From Sphingomonas sp. ATCC 31555 (GTDB lineage Bacteria > Pseudomonadota > Alphaproteobacteria > Sphingomonadales > Sphingomonadaceae), in NCBI RefSeq assembly GCF_000282895.1, contig NZ_ALBQ01000021.1, positions 1-64,000 on the forward strand: a DNA stretch of 64,000 nt, given 5' to 3'. Position numbers and translations under genes: made by a program. Below the pieces are notes generated by a model. It had not been told where the DNA came from and did no database searches. It worked only from the letters and a program-made list of their open reading frames with translations. Positions 38,992 to 48,399 of this stretch are shown in pieces (position 1 is the stretch's first letter; each line of letters opens with the position of its first letter).

Positions 38992-40149
38992 TTGCGGCCA
39001 CAGAATTCTAGCGGACGTATTCGCGTCATGACGTTCCTCCACAGCTTCGAACCGGGCGGAGTGGAGCGCGTTGCTTTGCGGCTGATCCGGCATTGGCGAG
39101 CTGCAGGGGTGGATGCGCCGCTGTTCGTCGGTCGGCCCACCGGGCCCATGCGTGCCGAGTTCGGCGATATCGGTTTCGAAACGCCCCCGCAGCCGCGCCG
39201 CAGCCAGGCCGGCTGGGAAACGCTGTGGATGATCCTCACGCTGCCGGCGGCAATACGGCGGGTGCGGCCCGACATCCTGTTCGTTGCCGGTTCCACCTAT
39301 ACCATTGTCGCGGTGATGATGCGCGTGCTGCTCGGGCGACGCTGTCCGCCGATCGTCGTCAAGATCAGCAACGATCTGGCGCGGCGCGATCTGCATGCGG
39401 TTCCCCGCTTCTTCTGGCGCCTCTGGTTGCGGATACAGGGCCGCAGCGCGCGCTTCTGGGTGGCGATGGACGAATCGATGCTGATCGAATTGCCGCCGCT
39501 GATGGCCCGGCGCAGCCGGGTGGTGCACGATCCGGCGATCGAGCTTGAGCGCATCGCGGCCCGTCCACGCGTCGCGAACGGCGCGCCCCGGCGGTTTGTC
39601 GCGGTCGGCCGGATGGTGCCGCAAAAGCATTTCGCACTGCTGCTTCGGGCCTTTGCCAAGGCGGCGCAGGCAGGCGAGACGCTCACCATCCTCGGCGACG
39701 GTGTCGAGCGGCCTGCACTGGAAGCGCTGGCGCGCCAGCTCGGCATTGTCGATCAGGTTCATTTCGCCGGCCATGTGCCCGATGCGGCCGCCCGGCTTGC
39801 GGATTTCGACGTGCTGCTGATGTCGTCGCGCTATGAAGGGATCCCCGCAGCGATCCTGGAGGCGCTTGCCGCCGGCCTGCCGGTGATCACCACCGATTGC
39901 GGGCGCGGCGTGCACGGGCTGTTGGGTGACGGGCGCTTCGGCGTCATCGTGCCGCAGGACGAAACGGCGCTTGCCGCGGCGATTCGGGCGCCCGCGCCGG
40001 TGCTCGATTGCACCGAGGTACGCGCGTTTCTGGAGCGGTTCACGATTGAGCGGTCGGCCCAGCTCTATCTCAACCTGTTCGCCGAAGCGGCCATCGAGCA
40101 GCGTGCGGCACCGCAGCCGGCGGAATGGGCCGCGCCGCTGGTCCGCTGA
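38992..40149 (+). CDS. GT4-type glycosyltransferase
   Basis: This protein of about 385 residues is a GT-B glycosyltransferase of the GT4 type. The N-domain starts RIRVMTFLHSFEPGGVERVA, with the GGVE loop common in this family. The donor-binding C-domain has FVAVGRMVPQKHFALLLRA near residue 200, LTILGDGVERPALEAL, and the SSRYEGIPAAILEALAAGLP segment carrying the E-x7-E motif. It probably acts at the inner face of the membrane on a surface polysaccharide or glycolipid. No other polysaccharide genes are adjacent. The TTG at 38992 has AGGGGAG six bases upstream; the first ATG is at 39028. Confidence 0.87.
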   Translation: MRPQNSSGRIRVMTFLHSFEPGGVERVALRLIRHWRAAGVDAPLFVGRPTGPMRAEFGDIGFETPPQPRRSQAGWETLWMILTLPAAIRRVRPDILFVAGSTYTIVAVMMRVLLGRRCPPIVVKISNDLARRDLHAVPRFFWRLWLRIQGRSARFWVAMDESMLIELPPLMARRSRVVHDPAIELERIAARPRVANGAPRRFVAVGRMVPQKHFALLLRAFAKAAQAGETLTILGDGVERPALEALARQLGIVDQVHFAGHVPDAAARLADFDVLLMSSRYEGIPAAILEALAAGLPVITTDCGRGVHGLLGDGRFGVIVPQDETALAAAIRAPAPVLDCTEVRAFLERFTIERSAQLYLNLFAEAAIEQRAAPQPAEWAAPLVR

Positions 40150-40274
40150 TCGCGCACGACGCGCGCTGCACTCCACCATGGTTGAAATAGCCGCCGGGGC
40201 CGGGTTCGGCCTGGCAGCAAACATATATGTGCCCGGTGCGGCCAGCTTGCCGGCCGCACCGGGCGCAGGCGCGA

Positions 40275-42068
40275 TCAGTGGTTGTCGCGCGGGATGCCGT
40301 GCACCTGGGCGATCCGCTGGAACTGCTCGGATCCTTCCAGAATTGCGCCGGTGTTCATCTGGCCCACCATCGAGCGATAGATTGCCTGCCACGGCGTCTG
40401 TGACGCAGGATGCGGATAGCCGCCGGCCTCGGCCAGCGCACGGCGGCGCTCGGCCAATTCCGCATCGGGAATCAGCACATCGGCGGTGCCGCGCTTCAGG
40501 TCGATTCGCACGCGGTCGCCGCTCTTGAGCAGCGCGAGCCCCCCCATCGCCGCCGCTTCGGGCGAGGCGTTGAGGATCGAAGGCGATGCCGAGGTACCAG
40601 ACTGGCGGCCGTCGCCGATGCACGGCAGCGCATGCACGCCCTCGCGGATCAGATAGGACGGCGCGCGCATGTTCACCACTTCGGCAGCGCCCGGATAACC
40701 GATTGGCCCGGCGCCGCGCATCACCAGCAGCGTTTCCGCAGTGATGCCCACGGTGGGATCGTCGATGCGGTGGTGGTAATCCTCCGGCCCGTCGAACACG
40801 ACCACCGGGCCTTCGAATGCGTCGGGATCGTCGGGATTGGAGAGATAGCGGTCGCGGAATTCGGGCCCGATCACGGATGTCTTCATGATCGCCGCGTCGA
40901 ACAGGTTGCCGCGCAGCACGACGAAGCCGGCGGCTTCGACCAGCGGCTCCTCGAACCGGCGAATGACCTTCTCGTCCTCGATCTGCGCGCCGCGGCAATT
41001 CTCGCCGATGGTGCGGCCATTGGCGGTGATCGCATCCTCGCGGATCAGGCCCTGCTGCATCAGCTGGGCGACCACGGCGGGAACGCCGCCGGCGCGGTAA
41101 TAATCCTCGCCCAAATACTCGCCGGCAGGCTGCAGGTTGACGAGCAGCGGCACCTGGTGGCCATGCGTCTGCCAGTCGTCCAGCGACAGCTCGGCGCCGA
41201 CATGGCGCGCAATCGCGGCGAGGTGGATCGGCGCGTTGGTCGATCCGCCGATCGCCGAGTTGACGACGATCGCGTTGAGGAACGCGTCGCGCGTCATGAT
41301 GTCGGAGGGCTTCAGATCCTCGTGCACCATCTCGACGATGCGCTTGCCGGTACGATAGGCGGATTCCTGCCGGTCGCGATAGGGTGCCGGGATCGCTGCC
41401 GATCCGGGCAGCATCATGCCCAGCGCTTCCGCCAGCGAGTTCATCGTCGTGGCCGTGCCCATCGTGTTGCAATAGCCGGTCGACGGCGCCGAGGAGCTAA
41501 CCAGGCGGATAAAGCCTTCGTCGTCGATCTCGCCTGCGGCAAGCAGCTCGCGCGCCTTCCACACGATCGTGCCCGATCCGGTGCGCTCGCCACGGTGCCA
41601 GCCATTGAGCATCGGCCCCACCGAAAGCGCGATCGCCGGAATGTTCACGGTCGCCGCTGCCATCAGGCAGGCGGGCGTGGTCTTGTCGCAGCCGGTGGTC
41701 AGCACCACGCCGTCGATAGGATAGCCGTAGATCAGCTCGACCAGGCCCAGATAGGCGAGATTGCGATCGAGCGCAGCGGTGGGGCGCTTGCCGGTTTCCT
41801 GGATCGGGTGCACCGGAAACTCGATCGCGATCCCGCCCGCCTCGCGGATCCCTTCACGGATGCGCTCCGCCAGCACCAAGTGGTGGCGGTTGCACGGGCT
41901 CAGATCCGACCCCGTCTGGGCGATGCCGATGATCGGCTTGCCCGAGCGTAGCTCCTCCAGGCTCAGCCCATAGTTGAGGTACCGCTCGAGATAGAGGGCG
42001 GTCATGTCGACATTGTCGGGATTGTCGAACCACGCGCGGCTGCGCAGCTTCGGCGGAGTGTCGGTCAT
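40275..42068 (-). CDS. IlvD/Edd-family sugar-acid dehydratase, likely L-arabinonate dehydratase
   Basis: This 597-residue iron-sulfur dehydratase belongs to the IlvD/Edd family and is nearer to pentonate dehydratases (AraC/XylD-like) than to IlvD. Predicted cluster ligands are Cys59 (SDLSPCNRH), Cys127 ([12 protein letters not shown]) and Cys200 ([11 protein letters not shown]). The C-terminus has the [23 protein letters not shown] active-site region. It would dehydrate L-arabinonate to 2-keto-3-deoxy-arabinonate in the non-phosphorylative route. D-xylonate is the main alternative substrate. It lies 25 bases after galM and is probably co-transcribed with it. Confidence 0.9.
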   Translation of the reverse strand: MTDTPPKLRSRAWFDNPDNVDMTALYLERYLNYGLSLEELRSGKPIIGIAQTGSDLSPCNRHHLVLAERIREGIREAGGIAIEFPVHPIQETGKRPTAALDRNLAYLGLVELIYGYPIDGVVLTTGCDKTTPACLMAAATVNIPAIALSVGPMLNGWHRGERTGSGTIVWKARELLAAGEIDDEGFIRLVSSSAPSTGYCNTMGTATTMNSLAEALGMMLPGSAAIPAPYRDRQESAYRTGKRIVEMVHEDLKPSDIMTRDAFLNAIVVNSAIGGSTNAPIHLAAIARHVGAELSLDDWQTHGHQVPLLVNLQPAGEYLGEDYYRAGGVPAVVAQLMQQGLIREDAITANGRTIGENCRGAQIEDEKVIRRFEEPLVEAAGFVVLRGNLFDAAIMKTSVIGPEFRDRYLSNPDDPDAFEGPVVVFDGPEDYHHRIDDPTVGITAETLLVMRGAGPIGYPGAAEVVNMRAPSYLIREGVHALPCIGDGRQSGTSASPSILNASPEAAAMGGLALLKSGDRVRIDLKRGTADVLIPDAELAERRRALAEAGGYPHPASQTPWQAIYRSMVGQMNTGAILEGSEQFQRIAQVHGIPRDNH

Positions 42069-42093
42069 CGGAAAAGCCTTGCGGGAGGAAAGA

Positions 42094-43227
42094 TCAGTTG
42101 GTGGTCGAGAAGCGGTAGACGATCACGTTGCGATAGGTTTGGCCGGGGTTCAGCCGCGCCGAGCCGAATGCCGGCTGGTTCGGCGTGTCGGGGAAGAGCT
42201 GGGGTTCGAGCGCAAGGCCGTCGCCCTGGCGATAAGCATGATTCGACTTGCCGATCGCAGTGCCGTCCAGGAAATTGCCGGTATAGAATTGCACGCCGGG
42301 CTGATTGGACAGGATCTCCATCACCCGCCCGCTCGACGGATCCTCCACGCGGGCGTGCAGGGTCGGCTGGGCGGCGGGCGCCTTGGCGATCACGAAATTC
42401 TCGTCATAGCCCTGGCCGAAAACGATCTGCGGATCGCGCCCGTCGCGAATGCGGGCACCGATCGCCATCGGCTTGCGGAAGTCGAACGGCGTGCCTTCCA
42501 CCGGCCGCAGCTGGCCGTTGGGTATCAGCGTCGCGTCGACCGGCGTGGTGGTCTCGGCGGGGATCGTCACGACATGGTCGTAGATCGAACGCTGCGAGGC
42601 TTCGCCGGCGAGATTGAAGAAGCTGTGGTTGGTGATGTTGACGATCGTCGGCTTGGTCGTCGTCGCGGTATATTCGACCGACAGCTCGTTCTTCTCGTTC
42701 AGCGCATAGGTGGCGGTGACGGTGAGCTGGCCGGGATAGCCTTCTTCACCATCGGCGGAGACATAGCGCAGCGTCACGCTGGCGTTCTCGCCGCTGGTAA
42801 CCTTTTCCACGGTCCACAGCTGCTTGTCGAAGCCCTTCGGCCCGCCATGCAGCGCGTTGGGGCCGTTATTCTTGGCCAGCGTGTAGGTCTTGCCGTCGAT
42901 GGCGAAGGTGCCGCCCTTGATGCGGTTGGCATAGCGGCCGACGGTGGCGCCGAAATAGTTCGGGGCGACAAGATAGCCTTTCATGTCCGTATAGCCGAGC
43001 GTCACGTCTTCCGACTTGCCGTTGCGGTCCGGGGCCGAAAGCGCCTGGAGGATCGCGCCATAGGTGATGATCGTCGCGCGCACGCCATGCTGGTTGCTGA
43101 GCGTGATCGCTTCCACCTTGCGGCCGTCGGGCAGGGCACCGAAGCTGGCGCGAGTCGTTTCTCCCGCCTGCGCAGCCACCGGTATCATCGTCGCGGCGAT
43201 CAGTGCGCCCCTGATAAGATAATTCAT
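42094..43227 (-). CDS. galM: Aldose 1-epimerase (galactose mutarotase), exported
   Basis: This 377-residue mutarotase has a signal peptide ([21 protein letters not shown]), so it should act in the periplasm. It interconverts alpha and beta anomers of free sugars. The substrate-binding residues occur in [11 protein letters not shown] (near residue 110), [10 protein letters not shown] near residue 200 (catalytic His), YDENFVI near residue 273 and [14 protein letters not shown] near residue 342 (catalytic Glu). Position in the arabinose block points to L-arabinose or D-galactose as substrate. The divergent FucP-type permease gene shares its upstream region. Confidence 0.93.
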   Translation of the reverse strand: MNYLIRGALIAATMIPVAAQAGETTRASFGALPDGRKVEAITLSNQHGVRATIITYGAILQALSAPDRNGKSEDVTLGYTDMKGYLVAPNYFGATVGRYANRIKGGTFAIDGKTYTLAKNNGPNALHGGPKGFDKQLWTVEKVTSGENASVTLRYVSADGEEGYPGQLTVTATYALNEKNELSVEYTATTTKPTIVNITNHSFFNLAGEASQRSIYDHVVTIPAETTTPVDATLIPNGQLRPVEGTPFDFRKPMAIGARIRDGRDPQIVFGQGYDENFVIAKAPAAQPTLHARVEDPSSGRVMEILSNQPGVQFYTGNFLDGTAIGKSNHAYRQGDGLALEPQLFPDTPNQPAFGSARLNPGQTYRNVIVYRFSTTN

Positions 43228-43297
43228 GCAAAACCTCTCCCTGTCGGCTATCGCTGTGTGGTGGGCGATGCCCGTTGACGCTGGACGTCGGCTTGAA

Positions 43298-43308
43298 TAC
43301 TCCGACTA
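43298..43308. promoter_or_regulatory. Candidate regulator operator (galM / permease)
   Basis: TACTCCGACTA is a near-palindrome (ideal TAGTCCGACTA). Similar sequences occur at 45558-45570 and 48375-48385. It lies 62 bases before the permease start and 71 bases before the galM start, in the shared divergent region. Confidence 0.55.
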
Positions 43309-43369
43309 GAAAGCGAAGAGCAACCCCGCCGCGTGATGAGCGTGGCAAAATCGAGAGGATCATACCAAC

Positions 43370-44668
43370 ATGGCGGTCGTGCCAACGTCAAAGGCTGCTC
43401 CGGCGGGGGCCGGGCAAGCCGCACCTCCCACCCAATATGGTCGTGCGCTGGCGCTGCTCGCCACGCTTTTCTTCATGTGGGGGTTCATTACCGTTATCAA
43501 CGGTACGCTGCTGCCCCATCTGCGCAGCGTGTTCGACCTCAGCTATTTCCAGGCGGCGCTGATCGAAAGCGTCTGGTTCATCGCCTATTTTTTCGCCTCC
43601 ATCCCGTCGGCGAAGCTGATTGAGCGGATCGGCTATCAGAAGTCGCTGGTGGTCGGCCTGCTGATCATGGCGGTCGGCGCGCTGGGGATGACGCTGGCGG
43701 CAAGCCTGCCGTCCTATGGCGTCACGCTGTTCATGCTGTTCGTGATCGCCAGCGGCATCACCCTGCTGCAGGTGGCGGCCAATCCCTATGTCGCGGTGAT
43801 CGGCCCGTCCGAAACCGCTTCGTCGCGCCTCAATCTGGTGCAGGCGATGAACTCGATGGGAACGATGCTGGCGCCGCTGTTCGGTGCCTATCTGATCCTC
43901 GGTCGCTCGAAGGGCGGCACGGCGGAAGCCGGCGCAACCCTCACTCAGGCAGAGCGCCTGGCGGACGCGCATGCCGTGATCCTTCCCTATGTGCTGGTCG
44001 CGGCCGTGCTGTTCGTGCTCGCCGTGGTGATCGCGCGCTTCCCGCTTCCGGCGATGGGATCGGCCACCAGCCGCGTCGCCAAGGAAGAACGCAAGCATCA
44101 CAGCCTATGGAACCATCGTAACCTGGTGTTCGGCATCGGTGCGATCTTCATTTACCTGATCGCCGAAATTGGCGTGGGCAATCTGTTCGTCAATTTCGTC
44201 AGCCGTCCCGAAATCGGCAACATGACGACCGAGCAGGCCGGTCGCTATCTCACGCTGCTCTGGGGTGGCATGATGGTCGGCCGGTTCATCGGCTCCGCGA
44301 TCATGCAGAAGGTCGATGCGGCCCTTGTCCTCGCCGCCTTCTCGATCGGCGCGTTCGTGGTCATGATCGTCACCGTGTTCACTCAAGGTGAGGTGGCGAT
44401 GTGGTCGCTCATCCTGGTGGGCCTGTTCCACTCGATCATGTTCCCGACGATCTTCACCCTGGGCATCAAGGGCCTCGGCCCGCTTACGGAAGAAGGTTCG
44501 GGCCTGCTGATCATGGCGATCGCCGGCGGCGCGCTGGTGGCGGTGCAGGGCTGGCTGGCCGACATGTACGGCCTGCAGAACTCGTTCCTGCTGACCGCGG
44601 TCTGCGAACTCTACATCCTGTTCTACGCGCTGTGGGGCGCCAAGCCCACCAACGCGATCGAAGACTGA
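43370..44668 (+). CDS. FucP-type sugar:H+ symporter (MFS)
   Basis: This 432-residue, 12-span major facilitator belongs to the FucP/glucose-galactose transporter family. It shows FFMWGFITVINGTLLPHLRS in the first span region, GLLIMAVGALGMTLAA, ASGITLLQVAANPYVAVIGP with the family's NPY motif, and the SRLNLVQAMNSMGTMLAPLFG loop. It probably imports L-arabinose or a related monosaccharide, judging by its neighbours. An operator-like sequence precedes it. A hairpin with a TTCG loop follows (44678-44701). Confidence 0.92.
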   Translation: MAVVPTSKAAPAGAGQAAPPTQYGRALALLATLFFMWGFITVINGTLLPHLRSVFDLSYFQAALIESVWFIAYFFASIPSAKLIERIGYQKSLVVGLLIMAVGALGMTLAASLPSYGVTLFMLFVIASGITLLQVAANPYVAVIGPSETASSRLNLVQAMNSMGTMLAPLFGAYLILGRSKGGTAEAGATLTQAERLADAHAVILPYVLVAAVLFVLAVVIARFPLPAMGSATSRVAKEERKHHSLWNHRNLVFGIGAIFIYLIAEIGVGNLFVNFVSRPEIGNMTTEQAGRYLTLLWGGMMVGRFIGSAIMQKVDAALVLAAFSIGAFVVMIVTVFTQGEVAMWSLILVGLFHSIMFPTIFTLGIKGLGPLTEEGSGLLIMAIAGGALVAVQGWLADMYGLQNSFLLTAVCELYILFYALWGAKPTNAIED

Positions 44669-44677
44669 TCGAAGCGC

Positions 44678-44701
44678 CTCCCCGGGCTTCGGCCCGGGGA
44701 G
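44678..44701. terminator. Perfect TTCG-tetraloop hairpin between convergent genes
   Basis: CTCCCCGGGC and GCCCGGGGAG form a perfect 10-bp stem closed by TTCG. It lies between the permease and regulator stops and could end both. No T-run. Confidence 0.55.
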
Positions 44702-44711
44702 CGTTGCCGCC

Positions 44712-45470
44712 TCACATCGAGAGGCGCGTATCCTCCAGCGCCAGGTCGACCAGGATGCGCATCGCCGCAGCCGCGGCCTCTGCATCGCCTGCCGCGATCG
44801 CATCGAACACGCGGATATGATCAGGCACCGGATCGCGCGGCAGCGCGCGGGCGCGCTGCTTGTACTTGGTGGTCCAGCTCACTGCCGCGCTGATGCTGGC
44901 GCTCAGCGCGATTAGTGCATTGTTGTGCGTCGCGGCGAGCAGTGCGTCGTGGAAGTCGCGGTCCGCTGCACGACCGGCCTCGGTGGCCAGCGTATGCCGG
45001 CGCATCTTGGTAAGCGCGTCGCGCATCGCCTTCACATCGTCCCGCTCGCGACGCTCTGCCGCAAGGCGCGCTGCGGCGGGCTCCACCATCGCGCGCAGCT
45101 CGAACAGGTCTCGGACGAAATCGGTATCCGGCTCGCCCGAGAATGCCCAGGCGAGCACTTGCGGGTCGAGCATGTTCCAGCGGGTGCGCGGTAGCACATG
45201 CGTGCCTGCCTTGGGGCGGCTTTCCACCAGTCCCTTGGCGGTGAGCACCTGCACTGCCTCGCGATAGGCGCTGCGCGATACATCGAGCGCCTCGGCATTG
45301 GCGACTTCGCCCGTCAGCTTCTCGCCGGGAGCGATCGCACCGGAGACGATCTGGGTGCCCAGATAATGGGCGATGGCGCCGCGCAGCCGCCGCCCCGACC
45401 CTTTGGGCGTCCGCGTGATCGGCTGCACGCCAGTTTCGTCCAGCGCCTCGGGCTGATCGTCCAATGCCAT
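44712..45470 (-). CDS. FadR-type GntR-family transcriptional regulator
   Basis: This 252-residue regulator has an N-terminal winged-helix GntR domain (about 25-95, with IVSGAIAPGEKLTGEVANAE and VSRSAYREAVQVLTAKGLVE) and a C-terminal helical FCD effector domain (FELRAMVEPAAARLAAERR). FCD domains bind organic acids or sugar acids with a metal. It is the obvious candidate to control the arabinose genes around it and to bind the shared TCCGAC-containing sites. The ATG at 45470 follows AAAAGGAGACGAGCCGG. It diverges from the AraD1-family gene. Confidence 0.9.
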   Translation of the reverse strand: MALDDQPEALDETGVQPITRTPKGSGRRLRGAIAHYLGTQIVSGAIAPGEKLTGEVANAEALDVSRSAYREAVQVLTAKGLVESRPKAGTHVLPRTRWNMLDPQVLAWAFSGEPDTDFVRDLFELRAMVEPAAARLAAERRERDDVKAMRDALTKMRRHTLATEAGRAADRDFHDALLAATHNNALIALSASISAAVSWTTKYKQRARALPRDPVPDHIRVFDAIAAGDAEAAAAAMRILVDLALEDTRLSM

Positions 45471-45557
45471 CCGGCTCGTCTCCTTTTCGCACCCGTGTAG
45501 CGCGATCGAACCGATTGCGCCAAACACTGCAAGATTGCCATTCGGGAACTCTGCTAA

Positions 45558-45570
45558 TAAGTCGGACTAA
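45558..45570. promoter_or_regulatory. Candidate regulator operator (regulator / AraD1 gene)
   Basis: TAAGTCGGACTAA is the best palindrome of the three related sites. It lies 23-35 bases before the AraD1-family start, where a bound repressor would block transcription. Confidence 0.6.
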
Positions 45571-45592
45571 ACGGAGCCAAGGAGTGGAGCGA

Positions 45593-46588
45593 ATGGCGTT
45601 ACGGTTGATGCAGTATCGGGGAGCGGCGGGTGAGCGCCGGGTGATCGCGGCGGACGAGGCGGGCGCCGGGTTCGTGCGCGGATTCGCCGATGTGCGCAGC
45701 CTTGCGCTGCACGCGATCGAAACCGGCCAGTCGCTGTCGGCGGCAGTGGCCGCGGCGGGGCGTGAGGGCAGCGTCGATCCTGCCGAGGCGCTGGCGGCGG
45801 GCCAGCTGCTCGCGCCGATCGATCATCCCGATGCGGCGCATCTGGTGCTCACCGGCACCGGCCTGACCCATCTCGGCTCTGCCGAAGGGCGCGACAAGAT
45901 GCATCGTGACGCTGCGGCCGCCGAGCACAAGACCGATTCGATGCGCATGTTCCTGGAAGGCGTCGAGGGCGGCAAGCCGGGCGCAGGCGCGATCGGCCAG
46001 CAGCCCGAATGGTTCTACAAGGGCAATGGCCATCATCTCGCCGGCCCCGGCGATGCGCTGGAAATGCCGGGCTTTGCGCAGGATGGTGGCGAGGAGCCCG
46101 AACTGGCCGGCATCTACCTGATCGGTCCCGACGGCACGCCGTGGCGCATCGGCCTGTGCCTCGCCAACGAATTCAGCGACCATGTGACCGAGCGGCACAA
46201 TTATCTGTGGCTCGCCCATTCCAAGCTGCGCCAGGCGTCGCTCGGGCCAGAACTGCTGGTCGGCGAGGTACCCGCCGACGTGCGTGGTACCAGCCGGATC
46301 GTGCGCGACGGCGAGACCTTGTGGGAAAAACCGTTCCTCTCCGGTGAGACGAACATGTCGCACAGCCTCGCCAATCTCGAGCATCACCACTTCAAATACG
46401 GGCTGTTCCGCCAGCCGGGCGACGTGCACGTCCATTTCTTCGGCACCGCCACGCTGTCGTTCAGCGACGGGGTGAAGACGGAAGTGGGCGACACGTTCGA
46501 AATCGAAGCGGCGCCCTTCACCCTGCCGTTGCGCAACCCGCTGGCGCAGGTGGAAGATACCGGGCTCACGGCGGTGAAGGCGCTGTAA
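45593..46588 (+). CDS. AraD1-family (GguC-like) protein, probable 2-keto-3-deoxy-L-arabinonate dehydratase
   Basis: This 331-residue protein matches the AraD1/GguC family, related to the fumarylacetoacetate hydrolase fold. Landmarks are LAPIDHPDAAHLVLTGTGLTH (about 80-100), EWFYKGNGHHLAGPGDALEMP near residue 140, and LCLANEFSDHVTERHNYLWL near residue 195, which holds metal-binding acidic residues. In this pathway the enzyme converts 2-keto-3-deoxy-L-arabinonate towards 2-oxoglutarate semialdehyde; assignment to this family member is from homology and context. The ATG at 45593 follows AAGGAGTGGAGCG. A palindromic operator overlaps its promoter region. Confidence 0.87.
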   Translation: MALRLMQYRGAAGERRVIAADEAGAGFVRGFADVRSLALHAIETGQSLSAAVAAAGREGSVDPAEALAAGQLLAPIDHPDAAHLVLTGTGLTHLGSAEGRDKMHRDAAAAEHKTDSMRMFLEGVEGGKPGAGAIGQQPEWFYKGNGHHLAGPGDALEMPGFAQDGGEEPELAGIYLIGPDGTPWRIGLCLANEFSDHVTERHNYLWLAHSKLRQASLGPELLVGEVPADVRGTSRIVRDGETLWEKPFLSGETNMSHSLANLEHHHFKYGLFRQPGDVHVHFFGTATLSFSDGVKTEVGDTFEIEAAPFTLPLRNPLAQVEDTGLTAVKAL

Positions 46589-46604
46589 ATCAGGGCGAAC
46601 CCAA

Positions 46605-46740
46605 GTCCCCCTCCCGCTTGCGGGAGGGGCTAGGGGAGGGTGCGACGTGGAGGTTCTTTCTGAACCGCGTCGCCCGCTTCTCTCACACACCCTCCCCCGT
46701 CCCCTCCCGCAAGCGGGAGGGGTGCGAAAGAGCCGGGGCG
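46605..46740. repeat. Composite palindromic repeat between convergent genes
   Basis: Two copies of a CCCCTCCCGC-TT-GCGGGAGGGG palindrome lie about 90 bases apart, in inverted overall arrangement, with complementary GAGGGTG/CACCCTC arms inside. The whole block can fold as one long hairpin. It fills the space between the AraD1-family and arabinofuranosidase stops and probably acts as a two-way terminator. The same style of repeat is seen at 1770-1882 and 2331-2399. Confidence 0.7.
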
Positions 46741-48345
46741 TCAGCCTTCGATCGCCACCACCGCGACCGACTTCGCCGGCAGCTCCAGCGTCACCGCGTC
46801 CTTGGCTACGCTGCCGCGGATCGGCTTGGGCACCACCGTGCTCGGTGCCTCGAAGCTGTTGACCGCGTCGACCTTCGCCGCCGTCAGTACCTCGCCCGCG
46901 GCGCTCTTCGCGGTCACGCCGGCGAACCTCACCGCGATCCGCGCCGGCTTGTTCGGATCCAGATTGGTCACCGCCAGCCACAGCTTGCCGTCCTTGCCCC
47001 GCGCCGCGATCGCATCGACGCGCGGCATGGTCACGCCTTCATGGGTGTAGGTCCCGGCGTCGAACGACACCGGCACTGCGCGCGCATCCTGGAACGGCAC
47101 GTACATGCGGAACACGTGATAGGTTGGCGTCAGGACCATCTTTTCCTTGTCGGTCAGGATCATCGCCTGCAGCACGTTGATCATCTGGGCGATGTTGGTC
47201 ATCCGCACCCGGTCCGCATGGCGGGCGAAGATGTTGACATGGAGTGCGGCGATGATCGCGTCGCGCAGCGAGTTCTGCTGGTAGAGGAAGCCGGGGTTGG
47301 TACCGGGCAGCGGCGCGAGCCACACGCCCCATTCGTCGACGATCAGCGGCACCTTCTTGTCGGGATCGTACTTGTCCATGATCGCCGAATGCTTGGCGAT
47401 CATCCCGTCCATCGCCAGTGCGGCCTTCACCAGCTTGGCATAGCCGGTCTCGCCGAAGCCTACGCTGGGATAAGAGGGCGGCCAGCCCCCCGTCGTATAG
47501 GCGTGCATCGACAGGCCTTCGATGTTCCACGCCCAGTCATGGCCCTTCCAGGCCGCCATTACCGCTTCGGTATAGCTGGTATCATTGTCGTTGGGGCCGA
47601 CGGCGATGCGCTGCATCGGCTCGGGGCCCTTCTCGCCCTGCTTGGGATCCAGATTATGGGTGAAGCGGGCGAAGCGCTTCATGAGGTCGACATAATGGTC
47701 CGGCCGCATCGATCCGCCGCAGCCCCAGCTTTCGTTGCCGAGGCCGAGATACTTCACCTTATAGGGGGCTGGATGGCCGTTCGCCGCCCGCTCCTTGCCG
47801 GCGGTGGTGGAAGGATCGGCCGTCATATAGGCCAGCCAGTCGGCCGCCTCCTGGATGGTGCCCGAACCTACATTGACCGAGACATAGGCGTCCGCACCCA
47901 CCTGGTCGGCAAAGTCCATGAACTCGTCGGTGCCGAAGCTGTTCGGTTCGCCCGCGCCGCCCCAGTTGGTGTTGACGCTGCTCTTGCGCTTCTCCTGCGG
48001 GCCGATGCCGTCACGCCAGTGATATTCGTCGGCGAAGCAGCCGCCCGGCCAGCGCACCACCGGCACGCGGATCGCGCGGAGCGCCGCCACCACGTCCTTG
48101 CGGATGCCGCGCACGTTCGGGATCGGCGAATCCTTGCCCACCCAGATGCCGCCATAGATGCCGGTGCCGAGATGCTCGGCGAACTGCCCGAAGATGTTGC
48201 GATCGATCGTCGCGCCCGGCTTGCCGGCGTCGACGGTTACCGTGACGGGCGCGTCCTTGCCTTGCGCCGCCGCAGGCACCGGGGCAAGCAACAGCGCCGC
48301 GCCGGCGAGCAATGTCCTTCGAAGCATGAATCCTCCCTTTGGCAT
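46741..48345 (-). CDS. Alpha-L-arabinofuranosidase, glycoside hydrolase family 51
   Basis: This 534-residue exported enzyme releases L-arabinose from arabinan, arabinoxylan or arabinogalactan side chains. A signal peptide (MLRRTLLAGAALLLAPVPAAA) is followed by the GH51 catalytic barrel with RNIFGQFAEHLGTGIYGG near residue 47, VVRWPGGCFADEYHW near residue 94, and the acid/base GLGNESWGCGGSM near residue 199 (Glu in NES). LIVDEWGVWL near residue 334 holds the nucleophile Glu. A C-terminal beta-domain completes it. An operator-like site lies 30-40 bases upstream. It supplies substrate for the permease and dehydratase encoded beside it. Confidence 0.95.
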   Translation of the reverse strand: MPKGGFMLRRTLLAGAALLLAPVPAAAQGKDAPVTVTVDAGKPGATIDRNIFGQFAEHLGTGIYGGIWVGKDSPIPNVRGIRKDVVAALRAIRVPVVRWPGGCFADEYHWRDGIGPQEKRKSSVNTNWGGAGEPNSFGTDEFMDFADQVGADAYVSVNVGSGTIQEAADWLAYMTADPSTTAGKERAANGHPAPYKVKYLGLGNESWGCGGSMRPDHYVDLMKRFARFTHNLDPKQGEKGPEPMQRIAVGPNDNDTSYTEAVMAAWKGHDWAWNIEGLSMHAYTTGGWPPSYPSVGFGETGYAKLVKAALAMDGMIAKHSAIMDKYDPDKKVPLIVDEWGVWLAPLPGTNPGFLYQQNSLRDAIIAALHVNIFARHADRVRMTNIAQMINVLQAMILTDKEKMVLTPTYHVFRMYVPFQDARAVPVSFDAGTYTHEGVTMPRVDAIAARGKDGKLWLAVTNLDPNKPARIAVRFAGVTAKSAAGEVLTAAKVDAVNSFEAPSTVVPKPIRGSVAKDAVTLELPAKSVAVVAIEG

Positions 48346-48374
48346 CTTTTCAGCGGGCTGGATGCCATAGATTC

Positions 48375-48385
48375 TACTCCGACAA
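48375..48385. promoter_or_regulatory. Candidate regulator operator (arabinofuranosidase)
   Basis: TACTCCGACAA, extended to CTACTCCGACAATAG, resembles the sites at 43298 and 45558. It lies 30-40 bases upstream of the arabinofuranosidase start. Confidence 0.5.
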
Positions 48386-48399
48386 TAGGGGGGTGAAAC

